In this document: positions 1 to 8,775 of the stretch, in pieces
How the letters are laid out: each line of letters starts with the position of its first letter
Position numbering within the stretch: position 1 is the stretch's first letter
NCBI GenBank assembly: GCA_030528055.1
Contig: JAUMZQ010000012.1
Location: 27,081-91,080, forward strand
Origin: Streptococcus sp.
GTDB taxonomy: Bacteria > Bacillota > Bacilli > Lactobacillales > Streptococcaceae
Direction: 5' to 3'
DNA length: 64,000 nt
Program-made: the position numbers and the translations under genes
The notes under the pieces: generated by a model
Database searches by the model: none
What the model saw: only the letters and a program-made list of their open reading frames with translations
Told to the model about the DNA's origin: nothing

Positions 1-441
1 CCAACCAAAGAAAAATAGAAGTGGACCGATGATATTTCCAGATAAGGCTAGAGAGGCTCCAAGAGCTCCTAAGATGGGACGAACTGTAAACCAGAATACT
101 GGGTCACCGATACCTGCGAGAGGACCCATCATACCAATCTTAACACCTTGAATCGCAGCATCATCAATATCAACTCCGTTAGCTTTTTCTTCTTCTAAAG
201 CTAAGGTAACCCCAATAATTGGTGCTGCTACATAAGGGTGAGTGTTAAAGAATTCTAAGTGTCGTTCAAGTGCCGCTGAACGATCTTCTTCTTTTGTGTA
301 CAACTTTTTGATGGCTGGAATAAGGGAATAAGCCCATCCTAAATTTTGCATCCGTTCATAATTCCATGAACCTTGTAAGAAAGTTGAACGCCACCAAACT
401 TTTTGACGGTCAGCTTTGGTTAATTTAATTTTGTCAGTCAT
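1..441 (-). CDS. manN: PTS mannose/fructose/sorbose family IID component (partial)
   Basis: Membrane-spanning IID subunit of a mannose-family phosphotransferase permease, which imports hexoses while phosphorylating them. The gene starts at 441 (ATG on the minus strand) and runs off the left edge with no stop in 147 codons, so only the N-terminal half is seen. The start reads MTDKIKLTKADRQKVWWRS, a typical IID opening, and the conserved GPLAGIGDPVFW stretch follows near residue 115. It lies 18 bases after manM and is the third gene of manLMN. Family assignment is firm; the exact sugar cannot be read from sequence. Confidence 0.93.
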   Translation of the reverse strand, partial: MTDKIKLTKADRQKVWWRSTFLQGSWNYERMQNLGWAYSLIPAIKKLYTKEEDRSAALERHLEFFNTHPYVAAPIIGVTLALEEEKANGVDIDDAAIQGVKIGMMGPLAGIGDPVFWFTVRPILGALGASLALSGNIIGPLLFFFGW

Positions 442-459
442 GATGTCTATCTTCCTTTC

Positions 460-1263
460 TTAGTAGTCCTCTAAAATATCACCGATAGGGTCATTGCTTG
501 CGTGACTAGTTCCTCCACCGTTGCCACCCTTTTTAGAGAGGTTTAAGTAAATAAGAGCTAGTGCTACTCCGATAGCTCCAAGTGCAATAAGAGTTAAGTT
601 TGAAACAGCTGCAAGTGCAAAACCAATAGCAAAGAAAGGCCAAACTTCACGTGTTGCCATCATGTTGATAACCATAGCGTACCCTACAGCAACTACCATT
701 CCTCCACCGATTTCCATTCCTCTTGAAAGCCATTCAGGCATGGCATTAAGAGCATTTTGGATCACTTCTGATGGGATTAGAAGCAAGAGAAGTGCTGGAA
801 TAGCAATACGGAGTCCTTGAAGAAGAAGTGCTGCAAAGTGAGCTCGTTCAACTCCTTTGATATTAGCATGTTTAGCAGAAGCATCAGCACCATGGACTAA
901 GGCAACAGAAATTGTACGTACTAACATTGTAAGAAAAAGTCCAGCTACGGCAAGAGGAATTGCTACTCCTTGAGCAACCGCTATTCCTTTTTTAGAAAAA
1001 TCTCCACCGAGAACTAAAAGGATAGCTGCAGCTACTGAGGCAAGAGCTGCGTCGGGAGCAACGGCAGCTCCGATGTTTGCCCAACCAAGAGCAATCAACT
1101 GGAGAGAACCACCTAGCATAACACCTGCTTCCAAGTGTCCAGTCACAAGTCCAATTAGAGTACAAGCTACAAGTGGTTGATGAAATTGAAATTGGTCTAA
1201 GATTCCTTCAAGCCCTGCTAAGAAGGCGATAAAGACCACTAAAATCATAGAAATAAGAGACAT
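460..1263 (-). CDS. manM: PTS mannose/fructose/sorbose family IIC component
   Basis: Integral membrane IIC subunit that forms the sugar channel of the mannose-type permease together with IID. It has 267 residues, the usual IIC length, with repeated hydrophobic helices and the conserved early segment LEGILDQFQFHQPLVACTL at about residues 18-37. The C-terminus ends in a hydrophilic glycine-rich tail (KKGGNGGGTSH). It is the middle gene of manLMN, 17 bases after manL and just before manN, and is co-transcribed on the minus strand. Confidence 0.95.
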   Translation of the reverse strand: MSLISMILVVFIAFLAGLEGILDQFQFHQPLVACTLIGLVTGHLEAGVMLGGSLQLIALGWANIGAAVAPDAALASVAAAILLVLGGDFSKKGIAVAQGVAIPLAVAGLFLTMLVRTISVALVHGADASAKHANIKGVERAHFAALLLQGLRIAIPALLLLLIPSEVIQNALNAMPEWLSRGMEIGGGMVVAVGYAMVINMMATREVWPFFAIGFALAAVSNLTLIALGAIGVALALIYLNLSKKGGNGGGTSHASNDPIGDILEDY

Positions 1264-1280
1264 GTTTTAAATCCTTTCTT

Positions 1281-2276
1281 TTATTGAACATTAGCCTTGC
1301 TAATCAGATCAAATAAATCTTTTTTCGAGTCATTTGGTACTTTTCGTACATCAAACTCAACACCGAGGTCACGCAATTTTTCAAAGGTTGCGACATCTTC
1401 TTTGTCCATAGACAAAACATTGTTAACCATTGTTTTACCTGTTGAATGAGCCATAGAACCGACATTAAGAGTTTTGATAGGAACTCCTCCCTCTATAGCA
1501 CGAAGAGCATCTTGTGGTGTTTCAAAGAGAATAAGTGCGTGCGTGTTGCCAAAGCGAGGATCTTTTGCGACAGCAATCAATTTATCAATCGGTACAACAT
1601 TGGCTTTTACATTACCAGGGGCAGCTTGTTTAATCAGCTCTTTGCGTAAATCATCATTAGCAACTGAGTCAGAAGCTACGATGATACGATCTGCTTTTGA
1701 ATCGGGTGTCCAAGCAGTAGCCACTTGTCCATGAAGTAGACGGGTATCTAAACGTGCTAGATTAATTTTAATCTTCCCATCGCCAATAACAGTTCCTTCA
1801 GGGATAGCCGCTTGTGCTACAGGTTCAGAGGCGGTAGGTTCAGATGCTTCTTTTGCACCAGAGTTTAATTCTTCTGGAAGAACTTTGACCCCTTCTTTAG
1901 CTTCTTTCAGGATGTTAGCAACAACTGTTTCAACACTAGCAGAAGCGTCCATCATCCTTTCTGTATAGGCTTGAATTAGCATAGGTAAGTTCAAACCAGT
2001 GATAATAGCAAATTTGCGATCGGGATTTTCTCCCATCACACGGCTAGCTTGGTTAAATGGAGAACCACTCCACAAATCTGCTAAAACTAAGACTTCATCA
2101 TTTTCATCAAAAGAAGTCACAGCAGTATTGAATTTTGCATATAAATCATCAGGACCTTCATTTGGCATAAAAGTTACAACTTGAACTTTTTCTTGTTCAC
2201 CAAAAATCATTGACCCAGATTGATGAATACCAGTGGCAAATTCACCATGGCTAGCAATAATGATTCCGATACTCAT
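1281..2276 (-). CDS. manL: PTS mannose family fused IIAB component
   Basis: Cytoplasmic phosphoryl carrier of the mannose-type PTS, fusing IIA and IIB in 331 residues. IIA covers about residues 1-125 and has the phosphorylated His10 in IASHGEFA. An Ala/Glu/Pro-rich linker covers about 140-160. IIB follows, with its phosphorylation histidine in [11 protein letters not shown] near residue 180. It heads the manLMN operon. In streptococci this system is the main glucose/mannose importer and takes part in CcpA-linked control; a cre-like site lies about 65 bases upstream. The fused form matches streptococcal ManL. Confidence 0.95.
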   Translation of the reverse strand: MSIGIIIASHGEFATGIHQSGSMIFGEQEKVQVVTFMPNEGPDDLYAKFNTAVTSFDENDEVLVLADLWSGSPFNQASRVMGENPDRKFAIITGLNLPMLIQAYTERMMDASASVETVVANILKEAKEGVKVLPEELNSGAKEASEPTASEPVAQAAIPEGTVIGDGKIKINLARLDTRLLHGQVATAWTPDSKADRIIVASDSVANDDLRKELIKQAAPGNVKANVVPIDKLIAVAKDPRFGNTHALILFETPQDALRAIEGGVPIKTLNVGSMAHSTGKTMVNNVLSMDKEDVATFEKLRDLGVEFDVRKVPNDSKKDLFDLISKANVQ

Positions 2277-2341
2277 TATTGATATTCCTCCTTGTTAAAG
2301 TGTTTGACTAAAGCTTAAGAAAACTTTAAGGCTTACTAATT

Positions 2342-2356
2342 ATAAAACGTTTTCAT
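2342..2356 (-). promoter_or_regulatory. cre-like catabolite control site upstream of manL
   Basis: Read on the minus strand this is ATGAAAACGTTTTAT, which fits the CcpA cre consensus WTGNAANCGNWNNCW except at position 14. It is 66-80 bases upstream of the manL start, a sensible promoter-proximal place. Binding is inferred from the match only. Confidence 0.5.
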
Positions 2357-2620
2357 GAAAAATGCAACCTTTTCTATAAAAAAAACAATTTCTTTCAAAA
2401 ATAACTTTAATAGTGAAAATGGCAAATAATGAATATAGCTAAGATTACTGGTAGTTTTAGATTATCAAGATGTAAAGGAATATGAAATTAAATTGTTAAT
2501 ATATGAAATCGATAGGTTAAATTTAAAGAAATGGTTGGATAATTGTTAACAATATCTTTGGTTTGATACTTGTAGAGCTTGTGTATTTTGTAAAGAAATG
2601 TAGTAATTTTCTGAATATTG

Positions 2621-2629
2621 TGGTATGAT
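2621..2629 (+). promoter_or_regulatory. Extended -10 promoter of serC
   Basis: TG at 2621-2622, one base, then TATGAT at 2624-2629 form an extended -10 element 29 bases before the serC start. The -35 region is weak. The rest of the 381-base manL-serC gap is AT-rich and shows no gene. Confidence 0.45.
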
Positions 2630-2657
2630 AGATAAAATAATTTTTTCGAGGTGTGAT

Positions 2658-3749
2658 ATGACTATTTATAACTTCTCTGCTGGACCAGCTGTATTACCAA
2701 AAGAGGTTTTGAAAAAAGCACAAGCTGAACTGTTAGATTATGCAGATAGTGGCATGAGTGTAATGGAATTATCCCACAGATCCAAGGAATTTGATGATAT
2801 TATAAAAAATGCAGAGAGCTTACTGCGTGATTTAATGTCTATTCCAGGTAACTATAAGGTTTTATTTTTACAAGGCGGTGCTTCTACCCAATTTTCTATG
2901 ATTCCTTTAAATCTAGCTAATAATCGGAAAGCTTATTACTTAGTCGCTGGATCTTGGGGGAAAAAGGCTTATACTGAGGCAGTAAAATTATCTAAAACAA
3001 TTCCTTTTGAGCCCATCTTACTAGCTTCTTCTGAAGAGTCTACCTATGTAGAAATTCCGACATTTGATGAAAAAAGTATTGACCCACAAGCTGCTTATGT
3101 TCATTTAACGACTAACAATACGATTGAAGGAACGGCTATTTACAATTTACCAAAAACGAATGGTGTCCCAATTGTAGCCGATATGTCTTCCAATATTTTA
3201 GCAGCACAATACCGCGTGGAAGATTTTGGGATGATTTATGCAGGTGCTCAAAAAAATATTGGGCCAGCGGGAGTTACGGTTGTGATTATTCGTGAAGATT
3301 TGTTAAATAAAGAACCAGTCTTATCTAGTATGTTAGATTACCGTATCCAAGCAGAAAATGATTCTCTTTACAACACTCCTCCGACTTTCGCTATTTACAT
3401 AGCTAAATTAGTCTTTGAATGGGTGAAAGATTTGGGCGGAGTTTCTGAGATGGAAAAACGCAACCGTGAAAAATCAGGGATCTTGTATGATTTTATTGAA
3501 CAATCAAATTTTTATACTAGTCCTGTACTCCACAAAGAACAGCGTTCGGTTGCAAATATTCCTTTTGTATCACCAAGTCCAGAATTAGATGCTAAATTTA
3601 ATCAAGAAGCTGTAGCAGCGGGCTTTAAAAATATAAAAGGACACCGCAGTGTTGGTGGTATGCGTGCTAGCCTTTACAATGCTTTTCCGATAGAAGGGGT
3701 TCGTGCATTGGTTGATTTCATGCAAGAATTTGAAAAAAACAATTCATAA
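2658..3749 (+). CDS. serC: Phosphoserine aminotransferase
   Basis: Pyridoxal-phosphate enzyme that transaminates 3-phosphohydroxypyruvate with glutamate to give O-phosphoserine, the second step of serine synthesis. The 363-residue product has the family start [14 protein letters not shown], and the PLP lysine is expected in [12 protein letters not shown] near residue 200. An ATG 33 bases further upstream is open, but the start at 2658 follows a GAGG box and matches the family N-terminus. serA follows 13 bases after the stop, so the two pathway genes form one unit. Confidence 0.96.
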   Translation: MTIYNFSAGPAVLPKEVLKKAQAELLDYADSGMSVMELSHRSKEFDDIIKNAESLLRDLMSIPGNYKVLFLQGGASTQFSMIPLNLANNRKAYYLVAGSWGKKAYTEAVKLSKTIPFEPILLASSEESTYVEIPTFDEKSIDPQAAYVHLTTNNTIEGTAIYNLPKTNGVPIVADMSSNILAAQYRVEDFGMIYAGAQKNIGPAGVTVVIIREDLLNKEPVLSSMLDYRIQAENDSLYNTPPTFAIYIAKLVFEWVKDLGGVSEMEKRNREKSGILYDFIEQSNFYTSPVLHKEQRSVANIPFVSPSPELDAKFNQEAVAAGFKNIKGHRSVGGMRASLYNAFPIEGVRALVDFMQEFEKNNS

Positions 3750-3762
3750 AAGAGGTAACTAA

Positions 3763-4938
3763 ATGGTTTTTAGTGTCAAAACATTTAATAATATTAATCA
3801 AGTTGGTCTAAAGGAGCTGGGGAACGCTTTTCAGATAGATGGAGATAAGTCCGAAAATCCAGATGCTTATATTTTACGTAGTCAAAAATTGCACGGAGAA
3901 ACTTTTCCAAGTAATTTAAAAGCTATTGCGCGTGCAGGAGCTGGGACTAATAATATTCCAATTGAAGAAGCTAGTTCTCAAGGAATTGTCGTATTTAATA
4001 CTCCTGGGGCTAATGCCAATGCTGTGAAAGAGGCTGTGTTGGCTTCAATTCTTCTGTCTGCTCGTGATTATATTTCAGCCAACAGTTGGGCAAATGGTTT
4101 GTCTGGTGATGATGTGCCAAAGCAAATAGAAGCAGGAAAGAAACAGTTTGCTGGAACAGAAATTGCAAACAAAACTCTTGGTATTATCGGTCTAGGAGCT
4201 ATCGGTGGTAGAATTGCCAATGATGCTTATCGTCTCAATATGAATGTCTTGGGATATGATCCTTATGTGTCTATTGAGACAGCTTGGAACATTTCCAGTC
4301 ATGTGAAGAGAGTGGATGATGTAAAGGAAATTTTCCAAAAGAGCGATTATATCACTATCCATGTTCCTTTGACAGCTGACACAGAGTCTATCTTTAATCG
4401 AGATGCTTTTGAACTGATGCAAAAAGATACAACTATTATTAATTTTGCTAGGGGAGAATTGGTAGATACTTCAGCACTTTTTGAAGCGATTGAAACAGGA
4501 GTTGTTAAACGCTATATTACTGATTTTGGTACAGAAGAATTATTAAACCACCCGCATGTAACAGTATTTCCACATTTAGGTGGTTCAACCGAAGAAGCAG
4601 AGCTTAATTGTGCGATTATGGCTAGCAAAACCATTCGTCGCTTCTTGAAAACTGGTGAGATTGTTCATTCAGTCAACTTCCCTGATGTTCGTCAAAGTTT
4701 GTCTGCTCCTTATCGCATTACACTGATTAATAAGAATGTTCCAAACATTGTCGCTCGGATTTCGACCGCGGTCAGTGATTTGAATATCAATATTGACAAT
4801 ATTATCAATCGTTCTAAGGGAGATTTTGCTTATACTCTCTTGGACTTGGATGAATCGGATGAAAGTAAAATCAAAGAATTGGTTGATAAATTTAATGAGA
4901 GTGACAACATTGTCCGCGTTCGTCTAATTAAAAAATAA
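3763..4938 (+). CDS. serA: D-3-phosphoglycerate dehydrogenase
   Basis: NAD-dependent dehydrogenase oxidising 3-phosphoglycerate to 3-phosphohydroxypyruvate, the first serine-biosynthetic step. It has 391 residues. The Rossmann signature GLGAIGGRIAND is near residue 143, the catalytic Arg lies in NFARGELVD and the catalytic His in FPHLGGSTEE. The C-terminal ~75 residues (RITLINKNVPNIVARIS onward) form an ACT domain, so serine feedback is possible. This is the short form without the extra ASB domain. It sits directly behind serC, after an AGAGGT ribosome site. Confidence 0.95.
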   Translation: MVFSVKTFNNINQVGLKELGNAFQIDGDKSENPDAYILRSQKLHGETFPSNLKAIARAGAGTNNIPIEEASSQGIVVFNTPGANANAVKEAVLASILLSARDYISANSWANGLSGDDVPKQIEAGKKQFAGTEIANKTLGIIGLGAIGGRIANDAYRLNMNVLGYDPYVSIETAWNISSHVKRVDDVKEIFQKSDYITIHVPLTADTESIFNRDAFELMQKDTTIINFARGELVDTSALFEAIETGVVKRYITDFGTEELLNHPHVTVFPHLGGSTEEAELNCAIMASKTIRRFLKTGEIVHSVNFPDVRQSLSAPYRITLINKNVPNIVARISTAVSDLNINIDNIINRSKGDFAYTLLDLDESDESKIKELVDKFNESDNIVRVRLIKK

Positions 4939-4993
4939 TTGTCTTTCCCTCTTTTGTCTAGTAATTTTAAAAATAGTTAAAGGGAACTTGCCG

Positions 4994-5506
4994 ATGACTT
5001 TTTATAAAAAAATATATCTTTCTCCCCTAGGGGAGATTTCTTTAGTTGCAGAAGAATCTAGTCTTGTAGGAGTTTGGTTTTCGGGTCAAAAATACTTTGA
5101 AAGAGGATTGTTTGAGCCAATTTTACTAAAATCAAATGATATTTTGGAAGAAACTGCTTTACTACTTGATGACTATTTCTCTGGTAAAAAGGTTGATTTT
5201 TCAGTTCTTCCTTTGTATCCTAGCGGGAGTGACTTTCAGCAAAGAGTTTGGTCATGCCTAAAAACAATTCCTTATGGTCAAACGATGACCTATGGGGAAA
5301 TTGCTAAGGAACTTAAATGCCAGTCAGCCCAAGCAGTCGGAGGAGCAGTTTCTAAAAATCCTTGGTCGATTGTTGTCCCTTGCCATCGTGTGATAGGAAG
5401 TAAGAAACAATTAACTGGCTATGCTGGTGGACTTGAAAAGAAGATTTGGTTATTGGAACATGAGACTGCTTTGTCGGATAATCTGGCTAAAACTAAAAAA
5501 GATTGA
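4994..5506 (+). CDS. ogt: Methylated-DNA--protein-cysteine methyltransferase
   Basis: Suicide repair protein that transfers alkyl groups from O6-alkylguanine in DNA to its own cysteine. The 170-residue product has the active-site motif PCHRVIG and the helix-turn-helix region FQQRVWSCLKTIPYGQTMT. A TTG at 4988 also keeps the frame, but the AGGG ribosome site at 4981-4984 is too close to it, so ATG 4994 is preferred. It lies 55 bases after serA and just before the ArsC/Spx-family gene, probably in the same transcript. Confidence 0.93.
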   Translation: MTFYKKIYLSPLGEISLVAEESSLVGVWFSGQKYFERGLFEPILLKSNDILEETALLLDDYFSGKKVDFSVLPLYPSGSDFQQRVWSCLKTIPYGQTMTYGEIAKELKCQSAQAVGGAVSKNPWSIVVPCHRVIGSKKQLTGYAGGLEKKIWLLEHETALSDNLAKTKKD

Positions 5507-5519
5507 ATGGAGAAAAATT

Positions 5520-5873
5520 ATGTTGAAATTTATTGAATATCCTAAATGTACAACTTGTAAAAAAGCTAAAGCCGAATTGATTCAGTTGGGAGTGAATTTT
5601 GAAACTGTTGATATTGTGTTAGATACGCCAAGCGAAGCGGAATTATTGTCTTGGATGAAGCATTCTGATTTGGAAATAAAATCTTTTTTTAACACCAGTG
5701 GCTTGAAATACCGTGAATTAGGGTTAAAAAATAAGGTAAGCAGCTTAACACTTGAGGAAGCCGCTTCATTGTTAGCAACGGACGGTATGTTGATTAAACG
5801 ACCGATATTAGTGAAAGATGATAAGATTCTACAAATTGGGTATCGCAAAGAATATATTCATTTAGGGTTATAG
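5520..5873 (+). CDS. ArsC/Spx/MgsR family thioredoxin-fold protein
   Basis: A 117-residue protein of the arsenate reductase-like/Spx family. It begins MLKFIEYPKCTTCKKAKAEL and has a CxxC redox pair (residues 9 and 12). The start at 5520 follows a TGGAGA ribosome site and does not need the long overlap with ogt that an earlier in-frame ATG would give. True Spx proteins bind the RNA polymerase alpha subunit; those usually show CxxC followed by an RKA-type context and are about 132 residues. This shorter form more closely resembles the YusI/YffB-like branch, so I give no symbol. A terminator follows at once. Confidence 0.85.
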   Translation: MLKFIEYPKCTTCKKAKAELIQLGVNFETVDIVLDTPSEAELLSWMKHSDLEIKSFFNTSGLKYRELGLKNKVSSLTLEEAASLLATDGMLIKRPILVKDDKILQIGYRKEYIHLGL

Positions 5874-5900
5874 AAAAGTCAGGAACTTCTGACTTTTTCA
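5874..5900 (+). terminator. Rho-independent terminator after the ArsC/Spx-family gene
   Basis: AAAAGTCAG and CTGACTTTTT pair around a six-base loop and run into T residues directly after the stop codon. It closes the serC-serA-ogt unit. Confidence 0.85.
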
Positions 5901-5911
5901 GTTTGTTTTTC

Positions 5912-5940
5912 TTTATCAAGAAATGGCTTCATGTTATACT
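5912..5940 (+). promoter_or_regulatory. Promoter of nth
   Basis: TTTATC (5912-5917), 17 bases, then TATACT (5935-5940) with a TG extension at 5932-5933. It lies 25 bases before the nth start. Confidence 0.6.
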
Positions 5941-5964
5941 ATTTTTAGTAAGAATGGAGAAAAG

Positions 5965-6591
5965 ATGATATTATCAAAAAAACGAGCCCGTAAAGTATTA
6001 GAAGAAATTATTGCTCTCTATCCGGATGCGAAACCAAGTTTAGATTTTACAAACCATTTTGAGCTGTTAGTCGCTGTTATGTTATCTGCGCAGACAACCG
6101 ATGCAGCGGTAAACAAAGCAACACCAGCTTTATTTGCTGCTTATCCAACACCTGAACGATTGGCACAGGCTTCAGAAAATGATATTGCCAAATATATCTC
6201 TCGTTTAGGTTTATATCGTAATAAAGCTAAATTTTTAAAAAAATGTGCTCAACAATTATTGGATAACTTCAACGGAGAAGTACCACAAACTCGACCAGAA
6301 TTAGAAAGTTTGGCTGGAGTAGGGCGTAAGACAGCCAATGTGGTTATGAGTGTCGGATTTGGAATTCCAGCTTTTGCTGTTGATACTCATGTAGAACGGA
6401 TTTGTAAGCATCACCACATTGTTAAAAAATCTGCAACTCCTCTTGAAGTAGAAAAACGAGTGATGGAAGTCTTGCCGCCAGAAGAATGGCTTTCTGCCCA
6501 TCAAGCGATGATTTATTTTGGACGTGCAGTTTGTCATCCTAAAAATCCAGAATGTCAGGACTATCCACAACTATATGATTTTTCAGAGTAA
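5965..6591 (+). CDS. nth: Endonuclease III-like DNA glycosylase/AP lyase (incomplete Fe-S motif)
   Basis: Base-excision-repair glycosylase for oxidised pyrimidines. The 208-residue product has the helix-hairpin-helix LAGVGRKTANVV with the catalytic lysine in GRKTA, and the catalytic aspartate in VDTHVERIC. In cluster-bearing family members four cysteines near the C-terminus (C-x6-C-x2-C-x5-C) hold a 4Fe-4S cluster. Here only CHPKNPEC remains; the third position is Tyr and the protein ends without the fourth cysteine. The cluster is therefore probably absent while the catalytic core is intact. The start at 5965 follows a GGAGA box; a longer frame from 5923 has no good ribosome site. Confidence 0.93.
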   Translation: MILSKKRARKVLEEIIALYPDAKPSLDFTNHFELLVAVMLSAQTTDAAVNKATPALFAAYPTPERLAQASENDIAKYISRLGLYRNKAKFLKKCAQQLLDNFNGEVPQTRPELESLAGVGRKTANVVMSVGFGIPAFAVDTHVERICKHHHIVKKSATPLEVEKRVMEVLPPEEWLSAHQAMIYFGRAVCHPKNPECQDYPQLYDFSE

Positions 6592-6649
6592 TAGAGATAG
6601 AGTTTTTTATACCAAAAATACTGGATAAATAATGTGTTTGTATAATTCC

Positions 6650-6678
6650 TTGCTCTTTTATGGGGGTTGTGTTATAAT
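6650..6678 (+). promoter_or_regulatory. Promoter of the rimP-nusA-infB operon
   Basis: TTGCTC at 6650-6655, a 17-base spacer and TATAAT at 6673-6678, with TG at 6670-6671 making an extended -10. It stands about 75 bases before rimP. Confidence 0.75.
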
Positions 6679-6699
6679 GATGAGAGTGAATAAGGAAAG

Positions 6700-6725
6700 A
6701 GAGGCGAGGAGATATCTTCGTCTCT
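6700..6725 (+). other. Leader hairpin in the rimP 5' untranslated region
   Basis: AGAGGCGAGG and CTTCGTCTCT pair, with G-U pairs, over ten positions around AGATAT. It is followed by only a broken T stretch and then the AGGAGG ribosome site. It may be a leader structure or weak attenuator for the operon; the function is not known from sequence. Confidence 0.4.
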
Positions 6726-6753
6726 TGTTTATGAGGAGGTGTAGTCTATCGTA

Positions 6754-7221
6754 ATGGTTGTTGATATAGTGCGAAAAGTAGTAGAGCCAGCTATTCCAGA
6801 ACCCTTTGAATTGATTGATATTGAATACGGGAAGCTAGGAAGTGATATGATTCTAAGTATTTTTGTGGATAAACCAGGGGGGATTACGATTAATGATACG
6901 GTTGCTCTAACAGAGATTATCAATCCACTTTTAGATGCAATTGACCCAGACCCATTCCCATCAGACCAGTATTTTTTGGAAGTGACCAGTCCTGGATTGG
7001 AACGTCCATTAAAGACAAAAGAACAGTTAGCTAAGGCAGTCGGAAATTATATTCATGTGAGTTTGTATCAATCAATTGATAAGCAAAAAGTCTTTGAGGG
7101 TACTCTACTTGAATTTGAGGAAGATATCGTGCATTTAGAATATAAGGATAAGAATCGAGTTAAAAAAATTGAAATTCCTTATAAATTAATTTCAAAAGCA
7201 AGATTAGCTGTTAAGATATAG
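6754..7221 (+). CDS. rimP: Ribosome maturation factor
   Basis: Cytoplasmic assembly factor for the 30S subunit. It has 155 residues with the conserved region [13 protein letters not shown] near residue 75 and two-domain RimP layout. It heads the rimP-nusA-ylxR-ylxQ-infB-rbfA operon. The ATG at 6754 lies 14 bases after a strong AGGAGG, which is long; an ATC two codons upstream at 6748 would have ideal spacing and would bring the N-terminus closer to the length I recall for relatives. The ATG is reported as the conservative choice. Confidence 0.93.
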   Translation: MVVDIVRKVVEPAIPEPFELIDIEYGKLGSDMILSIFVDKPGGITINDTVALTEIINPLLDAIDPDPFPSDQYFLEVTSPGLERPLKTKEQLAKAVGNYIHVSLYQSIDKQKVFEGTLLEFEEDIVHLEYKDKNRVKKIEIPYKLISKARLAVKI

Positions 7222-7277
7222 TTGCTTATTAATATAGAAAGAAAGGATTGCTTTTGTAAATCAGAAGCGAAAATAAA

Positions 7278-8462
7278 ATGAGTAAAGAAATGCTAGAAGC
7301 CTTCCGCATTTTGGAAGAAGATAAGGGTGTTAAAAAAGAAGATATTATTGAAGCTGTGACGGAGTCTCTTCGTTCTGCTTATCGTCGTCGATATGGACAA
7401 GCTGATAGTGTTGCCATTGAATTTGACGAAAAAACAGGTGATTTTAGAGTATTCACTGTTCGTGAAGTAGTAGATGAAGTATTTGATAGTCGTTTGGAGA
7501 TTAGTTTAAAGGATGCTCTTGCTATCAGTTCTGCTTACGAATTAGGAGATAAGATTAAATTTGAAGAAGCTCCTGCTGAATTTGGTCGTGTAGCTGCGCA
7601 ATCAGCCAAACAAACCATCATGGAAAAAATGCGTAAGCAAACACGTGCTATCACTTACAATACTTATAAAGAACATGAAAATGAAATTATGAGTGGTACA
7701 GTAGAACGGTTTGACAATCGATTTATCTATGTCAATTTAGGTAGCATTGAAGCGCAATTGTCTAAACAAGATCAGATTCCAGGAGAAGTTTTTGCATCAC
7801 ATGACCGCATTGAAGTTTTCGTCTATAAAGTGGAGGATAATCCTAGAGGGGTCAATGTTTTTGTTAGTCGTAGCCATCCAGAAATGATTAAGCGCCTAAT
7901 GGAGCAAGAAATTCCTGAAGTTTATGATGGTACAGTGGAGATTATGAGTGTTGCGCGTGAAGCTGGAGATCGGACAAAAGTAGCGGTTCGTAGTCACAAC
8001 TCAAGTGTAGATGCCATCGGAACAATTGTTGGTCGTGGTGGAGCAAACATCAAGAAAATCACCAGTAAGTTTCATCCAGCTAAATATGATGCTAAAAATA
8101 ACCGCATGATTCCTACAGAGGAAAATATTGATGTAATTGAATGGGTAGCAGATCCGGCTGAATTTATTTATAATGCCATCGCACCAGCAGAAGTTGATCA
8201 AGTTATTTTTGATGAAGAAGATAGCAAACGTGCTCTAGTAGTAGTACCAGATAGCAAATTATCACTTGCAATTGGTCGTCGCGGACAAAATGTTCGTTTA
8301 GCAGCTCATTTAACTGGTTTTAGAATTGATATCAAGTCTGCTAGCGAGTTTGAAGAAATGGAAGACGCTATATTTGCTTCTGAAACTGTAGCAGAAGAGC
8401 CAGTCGTGAGTGAAGAAGTATCTCAAGATACAGTCAGCCTAGAAGGTGAGCTAGAAGAGTAA
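7278..8462 (+). CDS. nusA: Transcription termination/antitermination protein NusA
   Basis: RNA polymerase-associated factor controlling pausing, termination and antitermination. The 394-residue product has the N-terminal polymerase-binding domain (about 1-125), an S1 RNA-binding domain (about 130-200) and two KH domains (signatures GTIVGRGGANIKKI near 255 and LAIGRRGQNVRLA near 335). It lacks the C-terminal acidic repeats of the E. coli protein but carries a short acidic tail rich in Glu and Val. It follows rimP and precedes ylxR by 16 bases in the conserved operon. Confidence 0.97.
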   Translation: MSKEMLEAFRILEEDKGVKKEDIIEAVTESLRSAYRRRYGQADSVAIEFDEKTGDFRVFTVREVVDEVFDSRLEISLKDALAISSAYELGDKIKFEEAPAEFGRVAAQSAKQTIMEKMRKQTRAITYNTYKEHENEIMSGTVERFDNRFIYVNLGSIEAQLSKQDQIPGEVFASHDRIEVFVYKVEDNPRGVNVFVSRSHPEMIKRLMEQEIPEVYDGTVEIMSVAREAGDRTKVAVRSHNSSVDAIGTIVGRGGANIKKITSKFHPAKYDAKNNRMIPTEENIDVIEWVADPAEFIYNAIAPAEVDQVIFDEEDSKRALVVVPDSKLSLAIGRRGQNVRLAAHLTGFRIDIKSASEFEEMEDAIFASETVAEEPVVSEEVSQDTVSLEGELEE

Positions 8463-8478
8463 ACTGAGGGGGGCTAAT

Positions 8479-8775
8479 ATGGTAAAAACAAGAAAAATCC
8501 CTTTAAGAAAATCTGTTGTTTCTAATGAAATTATTGACAAGCGCGATTTACTTCGTATTGTTAAAAACAAAGAAAATCAAGTATTCATTGATCCAACGGG
8601 GAAAGCTAATGGTCGAGGTGCCTATATCAAACTTGACAATGAAGAGGCATTACAAGCCAAGAAGAAACGTATCTTTAATCGCAGTTTTAATATGGAAGTT
8701 GAAGAAGCTTTCTATGATGAATTGATTGCTTATGTAGAACATAAAGTTAAAAGAAGAGAGTTAGGTCTTGAATAA
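8479..8775 (+). CDS. ylxR: YlxR family RNA-binding protein (RnpM-like)
   Basis: A 98-residue basic protein of the YlxR/DUF448 fold, found between nusA and infB in most Firmicutes. It starts MVKTRKIPLRKSVVSNE, and the conserved DPTGKANGRGAYI segment is at about residues 37-49. Work on Bacillus relatives links the family to RNA binding and modulation of RNase P; that role is carried over by family only. Its last eight bases overlap the start of ylxQ, indicating translational coupling. Confidence 0.93.
   Translation: MVKTRKIPLRKSVVSNEIIDKRDLLRIVKNKENQVFIDPTGKANGRGAYIKLDNEEALQAKKKRIFNRSFNMEVEEAFYDELIAYVEHKVKRRELGLE

Noticed and set aside
1446-2184. Plus-strand open frames across manL
   Set aside because: Antisense shadows of a well-supported PTS gene, without ribosome sites.
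5421-5519. N-terminal extension of the ArsC/Spx-family frame overlapping ogt
   Set aside because: The upstream part is just the ogt gene read in another frame; the good ribosome site and family start are at 5520.
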